A stretch of 64,000 nucleotides of DNA from Bradyrhizobium sp. SSBR45G (GCF_030159255.1 NZ_BSCT01000008.1:118668-182667), one strand, 5' to 3'; numbered from the stretch's first letter, positions 38,097 to 48,270 are shown. Numbers and translations: made by a program. The notes: generated by a model not told the origin, from the letters alone.

Positions 38097-39161
38097 TCAC
38101 GCGAGCAGCTTCATCGGATCGGCGACCTTCTGCCTGAGCTGATCGAAGGTGCACTGCCTCGGCGATTTGTCGGGACGCCAGCGCAGGATCGCTGTCCCGT
38201 GCCGGAAGCGCTCGCCGGAGAAGTGGTCATAACAGACCTCGATCACCAGCTTCGGCTTCAGCGGACACCATTCCGCCGAGCGCTCGGTCGACCAGCGGCT
38301 CGGCCCGCCCGGCGCATTGCCGGTGAAGCCGGGTGACGAGATCAGCGGTTCGAGCCTGTCGGTCAAGGCGGGCTTTTCATCCTTCTTGAGCGCCGAGGTG
38401 AAACCGACGTGATGCAGCAGGCCGGCGTCGTCATAGAGGCCGAGCAGCAGTGAGCCGACCAGCTTCCGTCCGTTCGCGCCCTTGTTGGTGGCGTAGCGGA
38501 AGCCGCCGATCACGCAGTCGGCCGAGCGATGGCGCTTGATCTTCTGCATCCCCTCGCGGTTGCCGGCCTGATAGGGCAGGTCGGTGCGCTTGGCGATCAC
38601 GCCGTCCGAGCCGCCGCCGGACTGCGCCAGCCAGTTTTGCGCGGTCGCAAAGCGCGTTGTTGCGGGCGACAGCCGGAAGGTCGGATGATCAGTGAAGGTC
38701 GCCTTGGCAAAGGCCTCCAGCATGGGGCGCCGCTGATGCAGCGGCTGCGTCATCAGCGCCTTGTCCTTTGCCGTCGCCAGCAGGTCGAAGGCGAGGAACA
38801 GCGCGGGCGTCCCGGCGGAGAGCTTCTTGACCCGGCTCGCTGCGGGATGAATCCGCTGCAGCAGTGCATCGAACGAGAAGCTCTTGCCCTGCGGCACTAC
38901 CAGCTCGCCGTCGAGCGTGAAGCTGTTTGCCTTCAGCTCACGCGCAGCGGTGACCACCTCGGGGAAGTAGCGCGTCAGATCCTCCCCGGCCTTCGATTGC
39001 ATCGTCACAGCAGCGCCATCGCGCGCCAGCAGGCAGCGGAAGCCGTCCCATTTCGGCTCGTACTGCCATTTCCCGCCGCGCGGGATCGCATCCACGGAGC
39101 GCGCCTCCATGGCCGAAAGACCGGGCTTGCGGGAGGAGGCGCGGCTGATGCGGGAGGGCAT
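38097..39161 (-). CDS. ATP-dependent DNA ligase (LigD/LigC-like)
   Basis: A 354-residue ATP-dependent ligase: motif I YEPKWDGFRC with the adenylated Lys, DGELVV motif III, GSDGVIAKR motif IV, and a C-terminal OB fold ending with RPDKSPRQCTFDQL. Polymerase and phosphoesterase domains of full-length LigD are absent, so it is a stand-alone LigC-type enzyme for end-joining or repair. It is convergent with the phosphoesterase 2 bases away. Confidence 0.9.
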   Translation of the reverse strand: MPSRISRASSRKPGLSAMEARSVDAIPRGGKWQYEPKWDGFRCLLARDGAAVTMQSKAGEDLTRYFPEVVTAARELKANSFTLDGELVVPQGKSFSFDALLQRIHPAASRVKKLSAGTPALFLAFDLLATAKDKALMTQPLHQRRPMLEAFAKATFTDHPTFRLSPATTRFATAQNWLAQSGGGSDGVIAKRTDLPYQAGNREGMQKIKRHRSADCVIGGFRYATNKGANGRKLVGSLLLGLYDDAGLLHHVGFTSALKKDEKPALTDRLEPLISSPGFTGNAPGGPSRWSTERSAEWCPLKPKLVIEVCYDHFSGERFRHGTAILRWRPDKSPRQCTFDQLRQKVADPMKLLA

Positions 39162-39256
39162 GGCAAAATCCGGAAAACGCGACAAACACCCCCTCTCAAC
39201 GCGAACGGCCGGCGATGGCGCCGGCCGTTCGACAAAAATGCTAGTCTTTCGCGCCG

Positions 39257-39577
39257 TCAGACCGCGGACGAAATCCACTGCTGCAGCTTCGCCTTCGGCG
39301 CGGCGCCGACCTGGCGGGAGGCCATCTCGCCGCCCTTGAACACCATCAGGGTCGGGATCGACATCACGCCGTACTTGGAGGCCGTCTTCGGGCTCTCGTC
39401 GACGTTCAGCTTCACGATCTTGACCTTGTCGCCCAGCGCGCTTGAGATCTCGTCGAGGGCAGGCGCGATCATGCGGCACGGGCCGCACCACTCGGCCCAG
39501 AAGTCGACCACGACCGGACCGTCTGCCTTGAGCACTTCGCTTTCGAAATCGGCGTCGGAAACCTTGCCAACGGCCAT
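39257..39577 (-). CDS. trxA: Thioredoxin
   Basis: A 106-residue protein with WCGPC redox motif (WAEWCGPCRM, residues 28-37) and MSIPTLMVFKGGE, and standard length. It reduces disulfides in the cytoplasm. Located between addA and the ligase on the minus strand, an arrangement common in the group. Confidence 0.97.
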   Translation of the reverse strand: MAVGKVSDADFESEVLKADGPVVVDFWAEWCGPCRMIAPALDEISSALGDKVKIVKLNVDESPKTASKYGVMSIPTLMVFKGGEMASRQVGAAPKAKLQQWISSAV

Positions 39578-39678
39578 GGGATTACCTCGTTCGGTTGGAG
39601 GGAGCGGCGCTGATGTCGCGCCGCCTCTGCGTGGGTGTCAAAGTAGGAATGGCGTGATGCCGGGTCAAGCGCGCTCAC

Positions 39679-42600
39679 TCAGTCGGGACCGGATGGCAGC
39701 ATGGCGTCCAGCGCGGAGGGTAAAAGCTCCATGAATTCAGGTGCTTCGGTCCACAGCAGGGCGGCCCGCACGGCTCTCCCGGGATACAATTGGCCGAGCA
39801 CGGCGCGGTAAAGCGCGAGCTGGCGGACATAGGCCGGCGGCACGTCGGCGATTTCAGAGGGCGGCTGCTGGTTGGTCTTGAAGTCGACGATCAGCACCTC
39901 GGCCTCGGTCACGACGAGCCGGTCGATCTGGCCGGACACCAGCGCGCGGGGCTGTCCGGGCAGCGCCAGGCGGCCGACGATCGAGACCTCGGCGCGGCTG
40001 CCGGGCGCGAACACGGCGGCAAAGCGGGAGTCCCCGATGACGGTCAACACGCGCTCGGCCAGTTCCGCCCGCTCGTCCTCCGGCCAGTCGGCGGCATTGC
40101 GCACCAGATAGCGCAGCGCCGCGTCGCGCCGCCGCTCCGGCATCACGTCGGGCAGCGATTGCAGCAGGCGGTGGACCAAGGTGCCGCGCTGCATCGCGAG
40201 GCTGCGCGCGGCCAACGATTCGCCCGTGCGCACCGGCCGTTCGTCGCCGGACGGATCGGACGGCCGGAGCACGGCGACCTCGCCGGGCGCCTCCACGGCC
40301 GCCGTGCGCAGCCAGGCCGGCAGTTCAACGGCGGTCCCGGCCGGCCGTCGCGCCTCGTCCCTGGCCGTCTCCGCGATGTCCTCGGGCCTCGCGTAACGCT
40401 TCACCGGCCCGTCCTCGGTCTCGATCACCTCGACCTGCAAGCCCGCCGCATCGAGCCCGCGGGCCATCAGGTCGTACCAGCTGCCGCCGCGGACGTTGGT
40501 CATGTTGCCCGGCATGCAGCCGCCGATCACCAGCCGGTCGGCGGCCCTTGTCATCGCCACATAGAGCAGCCGGCGATATTCGTCCTCGGTCTCCTTCAGC
40601 ATCGCCACGCGCGCCGCGGCGACGGGGTGCGGATCGTCGGCCTTGCGGCCGGCCCAGACCACGACCTCGTGCTCGCCATGCGGCACGTGAATCAGCCGCA
40701 GCCGCTGCGAATCCGCCGGCGACGAGGTCGTATCGACCAGGAACACCACGGAGGCCTCGAGACCCTTGGCGCCATGGACGGTCATCACCCGAACCTCGTC
40801 GCGCGAGATCTCCATGTCGCGCTTGACCTCGGTGTCGGCGGCGCGCAGCCACGCGATGAAGCCCTGCAAGGAGGCTGGCGCCTTGCGCTCGTAGGACAAG
40901 GCGAGCTCCAGGAATTCGTCGAGCGCGTCATTGGCCTCGTGGCCGAGACGCGCCAGGATGCGGCGCCGGCCGCCGTCGCCGCCGAGCAGCCAGGCATAGA
41001 ACGCGAACGGCGTATCCTCGGCGGCGCGACGCTCGCATTGCTGCAGCCGGCGCAGCACCGCCTGCAGCCGCTCGTCATCGGCGGCATGCGCGGCGAGCGC
41101 CTCGCGCAATGACCCGCGGCGCTGCCAGGCGAGCCTGAACAGATCATCGTCATTCAGTCCGAACAGCGGGCTCTTCAGCGCGGTGGCCAGCGCCAGATCG
41201 TCCTGTGGCAGCAGCAGCGCATCGGCGAGGTTCATCAGGTCGATGATGGCGATGTGCTCGGTCAGCTTGAGCCGGTCGGCGCCCGCGACGGGAATGCCGG
41301 CATGCTTGAGCGCCTGGATCACGGCGTCGAACGCGTTGCCGCGCCGGCGCACCAGGATCAGCATGTCGCCATAGCTGAGCCGCCGCCGCGCGCCGTCATG
41401 GCCGGTCATCGTGCCCGTCGAGATGAGCCGCTTGATCTCGGCCTGGATGCGCCTGGACAGCTTGACCTCGGGGCTGGTCACCGAGACGCCGTCGAACGGC
41501 GCGCGCCAGCCCTCGATCTCCTTGCGGTCGTCGCGCTCGCACAGGCTCCACAGCTCGACCAGGCTCGGCCCGGCGTCGGTGAGCGAGTTGTGCATGGGGT
41601 AGCCGATGTCAGGCGAATGGATGCTGCTGTAGACCTCGCGCTCGCGGAACACGTGGTCGACGGCATGCAGCACGGTGGCGCCGGAGCGGAACGAGTAGGT
41701 GAAGGACACCGGATCGAACAGCAGGCCGGCGTCGGTGAAGCGCTTCTGCAGCTGCCGCCTGCGCGCATCGAACTCGTGCGGGTCGGCGCCCTGGAACGAG
41801 AAGATCGACTGCTTCTCGTCGCCGACCGCGAAGATCGTACGCGTCAGCCCGTCGCGCGCGCCGGCGCCGGCCGTGAATTCCTCGATGATATGGGCGACGA
41901 TGTCCCACTGCCTGGGGCTGGTGTCCTGGGCCTCGTCGATCAGCACGTGATCGACGCCGCGGTCGAGCTTGTAGTGCACCCAGCCGGCGGAGACGCGGTT
42001 GAGCATGACAAGCGTCTTGTCGATCAGGTCGTCATAGTCGAGCAGGCCGCGCTCCTGCTTCTCTCGGCGATAGTTGGCGGCGGCCGCGGTCGCGATCTGC
42101 AGCAGCGCCTCGGTGCGGTCGCGCACCACAGCGGCGCGGCGCTTTTCGATCAGGCGGTCGAGCCGGCGTGCTTCCGACTCGAACAGGCCGGCGAGGCCAG
42201 GATTGGCGTCGGCGAATTTCTTGGTGAGCAGCGTCTTGCGCGGCTCCTTGTCCTCGGTGAGGAAGACGCGAAGATATTCGTCGACCTGATCGGCGCCCGA
42301 AAACGCCAGCGCGGCGCGCAGCTGCTCCGCCTGCTTCTGGTCGGTCTTGGCGCCGCCGTCGAGCCGGGCCGCGATATCGGTCCAATCAGCATGCGGCAGA
42401 TTGGGGCCATCGACGATCTCGCGCTCGATCGCCTCCAAGGTCTCATCGGCGCCGATGCCGAGCACCTGCCCGAGTTGTTGCGCCGCGACCTCGACGCGCC
42501 CGGCGCCATCGGTCCAGGCCATGAAGTGATCGCGGCTGAGACAGGCGTCGCGCACGACCTCCTTGAAGGTCGAATCCGCCGCATTGGCCATCGCCACCTG

Positions 42601-43152
42601 CAGGGCGCGGCCGACCGCGCTGTCCGGCGCGCGCGCCGCGTCGAGCAACACCTTGAGATTGGCACGCTCCATCATCTCGGTCTGGTCGCGCTCGTCGAGC
42701 ACCGCGAACCGCGCCGGCACGTTGGCCTCGAACGGAAACTGCTGCAGCAACCGCGTGCACAGCGCGTGGATGGTCTGCACCTTCAGCCCGCCCGGCGTCT
42801 CCAGCGCGCTGGCGAACAGCTTTCGCGCCGACGCGCGCAGCTTCTTGTCCGGCGTGGGAATGCCGGTGGATTTGATCGCGTTGTCGAGCGCGTCGTCGTC
42901 GAGCGTCACCCAATGGCCGAGCGTCGAGAACACGCGCTCGGCCATGTTGGCGGCGGCGGCCTTGGTGAAGGTGATGCACAGGATCTTCTCCGGCGGCACG
43001 CCGTCGAGCAGCAGCCGGATCACGCGCTGCACCAGCACATGCGTCTTGCCCGAGCCGGCATTGGCCGACACGAAGGCGGACGCCGCCGGATTGGAGGCGC
43101 GCGTCTGCGCGTCGCTGACGGCCTGCGGAATGGGGCGGGGCGCCTTCACCAT
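39679..43152 (-). CDS. addA: Double-strand break repair helicase-nuclease AddA
   Basis: A 1157-residue UvrD-like helicase. Walker A SANAGSGKT (29-37), ITFTKAAAANMAERV, DEAQDTSPRQWDIV, and a C-terminal nuclease with the VLIVDFKTNQ motif. It works with AddB to resect double-strand breaks. ATG 43152 overlaps AddB's TGA (ATGGTGA). An open frame continues upstream through the addB region in a different frame, which is not part of the protein. Confidence 0.95.
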   Translation of the reverse strand: MVKAPRPIPQAVSDAQTRASNPAASAFVSANAGSGKTHVLVQRVIRLLLDGVPPEKILCITFTKAAAANMAERVFSTLGHWVTLDDDALDNAIKSTGIPTPDKKLRASARKLFASALETPGGLKVQTIHALCTRLLQQFPFEANVPARFAVLDERDQTEMMERANLKVLLDAARAPDSAVGRALQVAMANAADSTFKEVVRDACLSRDHFMAWTDGAGRVEVAAQQLGQVLGIGADETLEAIEREIVDGPNLPHADWTDIAARLDGGAKTDQKQAEQLRAALAFSGADQVDEYLRVFLTEDKEPRKTLLTKKFADANPGLAGLFESEARRLDRLIEKRRAAVVRDRTEALLQIATAAAANYRREKQERGLLDYDDLIDKTLVMLNRVSAGWVHYKLDRGVDHVLIDEAQDTSPRQWDIVAHIIEEFTAGAGARDGLTRTIFAVGDEKQSIFSFQGADPHEFDARRRQLQKRFTDAGLLFDPVSFTYSFRSGATVLHAVDHVFREREVYSSIHSPDIGYPMHNSLTDAGPSLVELWSLCERDDRKEIEGWRAPFDGVSVTSPEVKLSRRIQAEIKRLISTGTMTGHDGARRRLSYGDMLILVRRRGNAFDAVIQALKHAGIPVAGADRLKLTEHIAIIDLMNLADALLLPQDDLALATALKSPLFGLNDDDLFRLAWQRRGSLREALAAHAADDERLQAVLRRLQQCERRAAEDTPFAFYAWLLGGDGGRRRILARLGHEANDALDEFLELALSYERKAPASLQGFIAWLRAADTEVKRDMEISRDEVRVMTVHGAKGLEASVVFLVDTTSSPADSQRLRLIHVPHGEHEVVVWAGRKADDPHPVAAARVAMLKETEDEYRRLLYVAMTRAADRLVIGGCMPGNMTNVRGGSWYDLMARGLDAAGLQVEVIETEDGPVKRYARPEDIAETARDEARRPAGTAVELPAWLRTAAVEAPGEVAVLRPSDPSGDERPVRTGESLAARSLAMQRGTLVHRLLQSLPDVMPERRRDAALRYLVRNAADWPEDERAELAERVLTVIGDSRFAAVFAPGSRAEVSIVGRLALPGQPRALVSGQIDRLVVTEAEVLIVDFKTNQQPPSEIADVPPAYVRQLALYRAVLGQLYPGRAVRAALLWTEAPEFMELLPSALDAMLPSGPD

Positions 43153-46100
43153 TCCTCGACTCCCAATCCGCCGGCCGCCGACCATTCCTTGATGCGGGCG
43201 AGATCGTCGTAGCTGCCGTAGCGGTTCGACCACATCGACAGGTTCAGCGAGGTGTAGCCCTGGTTGGGGTCCTCGAAGCTGCGGATCAGCTCTTCCAGCT
43301 TGGCGCGCGCCTCCTGCGCGGCCTGGTCCGGATGTTGCGGCGGGTCGCTCTTGTTGATCTTCAGTTCGAGGATGCGCTCCTCGCCCGGCGGATTGTTGCC
43401 GGACAGCCTGACATAGACGAGCTGGCTGATCAGGCTGCCGGCCGGGATGCCCTCGAAGCCGCCCTCGCGCAGGATCGCGGCCTCTAACGTGAGCTGCGGC
43501 GACAGGCCCATGCGGACCTGCTTGGCGGTGGGCGGCTGACCGGTCTTGTAGTCGAGGATGGCGTAGGTGCCCTCGGCGCGGCGCTCGATGCGGTCGGCGC
43601 GCGCGGACAGCATGAAGGTGCGGTCCTTGTCGAGCGGGATGCCGATCTCGCCGCGGATCTCCGCGGCGATGGCGCCGATCTGCTCGCGCCGCGCGCTCTC
43701 CCACGCCGCGAACCAGCCGGCGATGCGCTGGAAACGCGGCCACCACAGCGCGCGCGCCTCGGGGCGCTCCATCAGCGGCCCGAAATGCTTCTCGCCGATC
43801 ACGCGCAGCGCATGCGCCGGATGCAGCGGCAGCGCATCGGCATAAACTTGTGTGAACTCGCCGATCGCCTCGTGGATCGCCGAGCCGCGATCGGCCGCCG
43901 ACAGCGGCATGTCGACGGGATCGAGCGGATCGAGCCGCAGGATGTAGCGCGCGAAGATGGTGTAGGGATCGCGCAGCCAGTCTTCGATCGCGGTGACCGA
44001 CATCCGCAGCGGTCGCGCCGAGAGCGGCGGTTTCGGCGCCGGCTGCTCGATCGGCTTCACGGATGCGGGCTGGTCGAGCACCTCGGCATAACGGACATAG
44101 GCGTCGCCGCGCGCGGTCGCAGCCTTCCAGCGCTCGGCGCCGGCCACGGCTTCGAGCCGGTGCAGGAAGCGCGACGCCACGGCCGGCGCACCGCCGGACT
44201 TGGCGGCGTGGGTGAGGATCACTTCGGGCGCGCCGAGCAACTGCGCGAAGTCGTGCGCCGACAGGCCGATGCGGCGCTCCGGCAGGTCGAGTCCGAGCTG
44301 ATGGCGCATCGGGCGGCTCAGCCAGGGATCGATGCGCGACGCCGGTGGCCACACGCCCTCGATCAACCCGCCGATGATCATGCGGTCGGTCTGCATCAGG
44401 CGCGCTTCGAGCGGACCGTAGATCTGTAATTGCGCGCCGTGGCGCTCGGGGCGGCGCACCGCGCGGTCGGAGAAGGCGGTGTAGAACAGGTCGGGATAGT
44501 CCGACAGCGGCGCCATCAGGCCGCAGCGCTCGCCCGAGCCCAGCAGATCGTCGAAGCAGCGCGACAGCGCCGTGCCGTCGCGGTCGGCGAACCCCGTGCT
44601 GAGACCGACATCGTCGGTCGATAGCGCGATCAGCACCTCGCGGTGCCGCGCGGCCAGCTCGGCGAAATCCTGCGGCCGCGGCGAGGCGAGGTTTTCCAGC
44701 GGCGCCAGCGCGGTCTGCAATTGCGCGATCAGCGCGCCGGCGCGATCGAGCTGCTCGTTGCTCAGCCGCGCGCGCGGCTCGGCCCGGTGCAGCGATGAGG
44801 CTTCGCCCTGATGCAGCTTGGTGTGCTCGTCGCGGAAGCGCGCGAAGTCGCGCGCCAGCCCGCTTGTGCCGGCTTGCGGCCGCGTGCCCCGGAGCATGGC
44901 GAGCTCCAGCGTCTCGATCGCATTCTTCCAGCCGCCGGCAGCGCGGCCGAGGCGGCACAGCGGGTGCTTGAGCAGCGCCAGCAATGTCGGCGGCTCCAGC
45001 CCGCGGGCCGCGGCTTCGGCGGCGAGGCGCGCGAAGATGCCGGCTTGCGTCTCCAGCAGCGCGTCGCCACCGGAATCGTCGAAGGTCAGGTGCCAGCGCG
45101 TCAGCGCCGCCATCACCCGCCGCGCGAGCGCGCGGTCCGGCGTCACCAGCGCCGCCGATTTGCCGAGATGGCGCGCTTCGCGCATCGCAATCGCGATGGC
45201 CAGCGCCTCCATCTCCGGATTGGGCGCGGCGAGCACGGCGAGATTGTCCATCGCTTCGGCAATGTTGGCGGCGATGTCGAACTGGCGCAGGCGCTCGTGC
45301 CAGACGGCGGTGGCTTCCGACGGCCGCATCGCCTCTGAGATCAGCACCTCGCGGCCACCGCGGCCGGGCGGCACGAGCCGGACCACGTCGCGCCGCTCGA
45401 GGCCGAAGCGCTTGAGCAGCAGATGCATCGCATATTGCGGATGGTTGACCGCAGGCGGCGTGAGCACCCGTCCGCCGCGATCCTTGGCGCCGCCGATCGA
45501 GCTCCAGGCGGACTCGTCGAGATCGGTGTCGAGCCCCGGCAGCACCACGGCGCCGTGCGGCAGCTTCGCCACCGCCAGCAGGAATTTTGCGGTCGCCGGC
45601 ATCGAGCCGGTCGAGCCCGCGGCGATCACGGGACCTTCGGGATGCGCCGACAGCCGCGCGGCTTCGGCGGCAATCAGCAGATCGCGCCGCGCCGCCGGCT
45701 CGATGCGCTCGATCTCCTGCAGATAGGCCGGCCACGCGGTGCGCGCGATGCGCAGGAACTCGAGCGAATACTGCCAGTATTTGTCGAGCTGGTCCGGCAC
45801 CAGCGCGTCGAGCGCGTCCCACGACACGCCGCGGGTCACCATGTCGTCGATCAGCCGCGCGAGGTCGCCGGCCAGTGCGAGCGTCGAGGCGGGACCGCCG
45901 ATCACCAGCGGCGCCGATACCGGCGTCTTGGCCCAGGCCGCCACCAGCCGCGCCAGGGTGAGCCTCCGTTGCAGATCGTCGAGCCGCTCCGGAATCTCCA
46001 GCGGCGCGGGCCCGAGGAACGCGTCGCGGTCTTCCGCGAAGGCCAGTTCGTCCTCGTCGATGTCGCCGAGCGCGACGAGGCGCGGCAGCACCGCCGCGTC

Positions 46101-46292
46101 GGTCTTCAGCTCGTCCAGGAACATTTCGCGCGCGACACGGAGCGAGCGCCGCGTCGGCAGATATAGCGTCGCAGTCGCGAGCCTGGCCGGATCGCTGCGC
46201 GCCTCGAAGCCGTCGACCAGCCGGCCGTCCACCAGCGCCGCGATCACGCTGCGCAGGAACGGGGCCGGGATCGGAACGGTGAAGACGCGCAT
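43146..46292 (-). CDS. addB: Double-strand break repair protein AddB
   Basis: A 1048-residue protein: an N-terminal inactivated helicase-like half (TATLYLPTRRSLRVARE, then RLVALGDIDEDELAF), and C-terminal RecB-type nuclease motif YAILDYKTGQPP (residues about 930-941). Alphaproteobacterial AddB lacks a functional ATPase. It is translationally coupled with addA; both are transcribed away from the repeat-rich gap. Confidence 0.93.
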   Translation of the reverse strand: MRVFTVPIPAPFLRSVIAALVDGRLVDGFEARSDPARLATATLYLPTRRSLRVAREMFLDELKTDAAVLPRLVALGDIDEDELAFAEDRDAFLGPAPLEIPERLDDLQRRLTLARLVAAWAKTPVSAPLVIGGPASTLALAGDLARLIDDMVTRGVSWDALDALVPDQLDKYWQYSLEFLRIARTAWPAYLQEIERIEPAARRDLLIAAEAARLSAHPEGPVIAAGSTGSMPATAKFLLAVAKLPHGAVVLPGLDTDLDESAWSSIGGAKDRGGRVLTPPAVNHPQYAMHLLLKRFGLERRDVVRLVPPGRGGREVLISEAMRPSEATAVWHERLRQFDIAANIAEAMDNLAVLAAPNPEMEALAIAIAMREARHLGKSAALVTPDRALARRVMAALTRWHLTFDDSGGDALLETQAGIFARLAAEAAARGLEPPTLLALLKHPLCRLGRAAGGWKNAIETLELAMLRGTRPQAGTSGLARDFARFRDEHTKLHQGEASSLHRAEPRARLSNEQLDRAGALIAQLQTALAPLENLASPRPQDFAELAARHREVLIALSTDDVGLSTGFADRDGTALSRCFDDLLGSGERCGLMAPLSDYPDLFYTAFSDRAVRRPERHGAQLQIYGPLEARLMQTDRMIIGGLIEGVWPPASRIDPWLSRPMRHQLGLDLPERRIGLSAHDFAQLLGAPEVILTHAAKSGGAPAVASRFLHRLEAVAGAERWKAATARGDAYVRYAEVLDQPASVKPIEQPAPKPPLSARPLRMSVTAIEDWLRDPYTIFARYILRLDPLDPVDMPLSAADRGSAIHEAIGEFTQVYADALPLHPAHALRVIGEKHFGPLMERPEARALWWPRFQRIAGWFAAWESARREQIGAIAAEIRGEIGIPLDKDRTFMLSARADRIERRAEGTYAILDYKTGQPPTAKQVRMGLSPQLTLEAAILREGGFEGIPAGSLISQLVYVRLSGNNPPGEERILELKINKSDPPQHPDQAAQEARAKLEELIRSFEDPNQGYTSLNLSMWSNRYGSYDDLARIKEWSAAGGLGVEEW

Positions 46293-46510
46293 GGCCTGCG
46301 ATTCGCGGGTTGCTCAGGGCGTCTATATAGGGAGCGATCGGGCGCAGGTCATATCCGGGGTGTGGATGGGTGTTGATAGGGGCAGCCGCGCGTACGGCTG
46401 CCCGGAGCGTGCTCGCGGGTGGAGCCAGCTCTTCGTGGCGTCGATGGGCAGTTCCGGATGACGCTTGCACGTCGGACGACATGAGGTGATCACGCGATTT
46501 CCGCATCATC

Positions 46511-46703
46511 AGTGTCGTCCCGGGCCAGCCTTCGGCAGCGCGCCAGCGCTGTCGGAAGCGCCGACCCGGGATCCATAGCCACCGGCCGTCGTGTGTTGCG
46601 CGATCGTCATGACCAGTCTTCGTCACGCATCCGCCTGTGGCCATGGGTCCCGGCTCTGCGCCATGGCCTCGCTGCGCGATGCCATGGCTTGGCCGGGACA
46701 ACA
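46511..46703. repeat. Dispersed palindromic repeat (GTCGTCCCGG family)
   Basis: Starts TGTCGTCCCGGGCCAGCC and includes GACCCGGGATCCATAGCC, then ends with GGCCATGGGTCCCGG..GGCCGGGACAAC. The same ends appear at 63829-63977, so these are two copies of one family in this window, each bearing an outward inverted repeat. Confidence 0.75.
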
Positions 46704-46774
46704 CCGAGGGGTGAGGAGGCGGCTGCGCGCCATATGCCGTCTGTGGGCAGGCGACCCTCAGTGCCTCATGCGTT

Positions 46775-47190
46775 CTCATTCCCGCGACGCCGTCGCGCCC
46801 GAGTGATGCAAATCGTTCGCCCTCGTCGGAAGCAAGGGCGCAGGGAAGGCCGGGCCTCGGCTGAGGCCCGTGGCCCCCGTGCGGAAAAGAGTGCACGGGG
46901 CAGGAACCACAGGTTCAGCCGGAACGACCCGGCCCTCCCTGCGCGATGGGTTGACGGCTTATACGTCCTCTCCTCGGTGTGCCGGCTTGTAGCCACCGTC
47001 GCCGCGCGGTTCATCCGCCGCACGGCTTGGCATCAGCGTCGGGATGCCGGGACCTTACGATTTCGCCGTCCTGCCCGAACCGTTCGTCGGCGCGCTATGA
47101 GCACGCTGCGGTCCTGACAGGCCATCGCATCCCACACTCCACGTTCGTGACGATCGCGAAACGCCCCTCGCAGCGAGGCGGGATGGCATG
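46775..47190. repeat. Longer dispersed repeat, unrecognised, with structured core
   Basis: From my memory of bradyrhizobial genomes, this approximately 400-base sequence (landmarks: GCGCAGGGAAGGCC..., GCAGGAACCACAGGTTCAGCC, CGCGATGGGTTGACGG, CGTGACGATCGCG) appears in several copies and is often misannotated as short ORFs. The core at 46817-46943 folds strongly. Borders are approximate; no search was done. Confidence 0.55.
46817..46943. ncRNA. Candidate structured RNA within the repeat
   Basis: Long-range pairing of 46837-46853 with 46927-46943 (17 positions, one mismatch) encloses three local hairpins: GGGCCTC/GAGGCCC (46851-46857 and 46862-46868), CCCCGTGC/GCACGGGG (46874-46881 and 46892-46899) and GAACC/GGTTC (46903-46907 and 46911-46915). 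An alternative hairpin CGCCCT/AGGGCG (46817-46822 and 46834-46839) competes with the long stem. Strand and transcription are unknown; no riboswitch class recognised. Confidence 0.4.
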
Positions 47191-47383
47191 AGAGAACATG
47201 AATTTCTGAAAAGGCGCAATAGGAATTTGCGCGCGACGCATGCAACGTGAGCGAACGGATTGAACGTCCGCACAAAATCAGTTTTTCGGCGCAGCGGATT
47301 TCGAGCGGTTCCGCTACGTTGGTTCAGAGATGCGAGCGCAAATCGCGCAGCGGCAGCAGGTGAGTCGCCCGACGGGCAGTCCT

Positions 47384-48106
47384 CTATGCCGCGCTCTCCA
47401 TCAGTGCCTCTTCCGCCTCGCTCACGGCGTCCGGCGTGCCGACATGCATCCAGACGCCTTCGAGGCGGAGGCCGAACAGGCGGTCCTGCTCGCCTGCCTT
47501 GTCGAACATCTTCGTCAGCGAGAACTCGCCCTTCGGGGCGCCGTCGAAGATCGCGGGCGAGATGATCGCAGCGCCGGCATAGACGAACGGGACGACCTGG
47601 TGCTCCCTGCGCTTGCGCAAGGTGCCGTCGGCGAGCATGGCGTAGTCGCCGAGGCCGGAGTAGCCGATCGAGGTCGCGGTCGGGGCCATCAGCAGCATGA
47701 TGTCCATGCGCTCCGGATCGAACGCGTCGGCGAGCCGTGACAGGTTCTGGCGCACGCCTTCGATCCACATCGTGTCGGAATTGACGTGGAAGAACGGCTC
47801 GTGGCCGAGCAGCGGCAGCGCCTTGACGACGCCGCCGCCGGTGCCGAGCACCTCGTCGCGCTCGTCGGAGATGATCACGCGGGGAGTGGAGCGTGTGGCC
47901 GTGTGTTCGATGATCTGGTCCGGCAGATAGTGCACGTTGACGACGGCCTCGGCGACGCCGGCGTCGGCCAGGCGGTCGAGCACGTGGTCGAGCAGGGGAC
48001 GTCCGGCGACGCGCACCAGCGGCTTCGGCATCGTCTCGGTCAGAGGGCGCATGCGCAATCCGAGACCGGCGGCGAGGACCATGGCTTTGTGCGGCTTGAC
48101 GGGCAT
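47384..48106 (-). CDS. murU: Nucleotidyltransferase, N-acetylmuramate-1-phosphate uridylyltransferase (MurU) type
   Basis: A 240-residue sugar-phosphate nucleotidyltransferase: KAMVLAAGLGLRMRPLTETMPKPLV is the NTP-binding motif, then ERDEVLGTGGGVVKAL, and FVYAGAAIISP. It forms UDP-MurNAc in the peptidoglycan recycling route shared with AmgK. The amgK domain lies two genes away (48920-50449), which supports this choice over a general mannose-1-phosphate guanylyltransferase, which cannot be excluded by sequence alone. Confidence 0.8.
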   Translation of the reverse strand: MPVKPHKAMVLAAGLGLRMRPLTETMPKPLVRVAGRPLLDHVLDRLADAGVAEAVVNVHYLPDQIIEHTATRSTPRVIISDERDEVLGTGGGVVKALPLLGHEPFFHVNSDTMWIEGVRQNLSRLADAFDPERMDIMLLMAPTATSIGYSGLGDYAMLADGTLRKRREHQVVPFVYAGAAIISPAIFDGAPKGEFSLTKMFDKAGEQDRLFGLRLEGVWMHVGTPDAVSEAEEALMESAA

Positions 48107-48270
48107 TTTCGGACAATCTCGATCAGAAGTGGCGCGAGCGAATCATAGCACGTGAAAAAGTGCAACGTCTCGATCGGCTGCGATAGCCCGGCCCGATGAC
48201 GAATATGCGACGGCGGCGGCGCTGTCGCGACGCAAGATGCCGCAGGGGGGCCAGCGTGCGCTTGCGCCGG

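Larger units (their letters stand above)
46293..47383. other. Gene-free 1.1-kb region with two dispersed repeats
   Basis: No gene with family motifs lies here. It holds a palindromic repeat (46511-46703) and a second, longer element with RNA-like folding (46775-47190). Open frames within the second element are Arg/Pro/Ser-rich and occur on both strands in several registers, so they are not real proteins. Confidence 0.75.

Noticed and set aside
39679..46896. Single continuous 7.2-kb open frame spanning addA and the addB region
   Set aside because: The upstream part is Arg/Ala-rich antisense-like sequence read in a frame shifted from addB; addB has proper motifs, and addA has its own ATG at 43152.
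46837..46943. Cobalamin riboswitch
   Set aside because: Has a multibranch fold but no B12 box or adjacent cobalamin gene.
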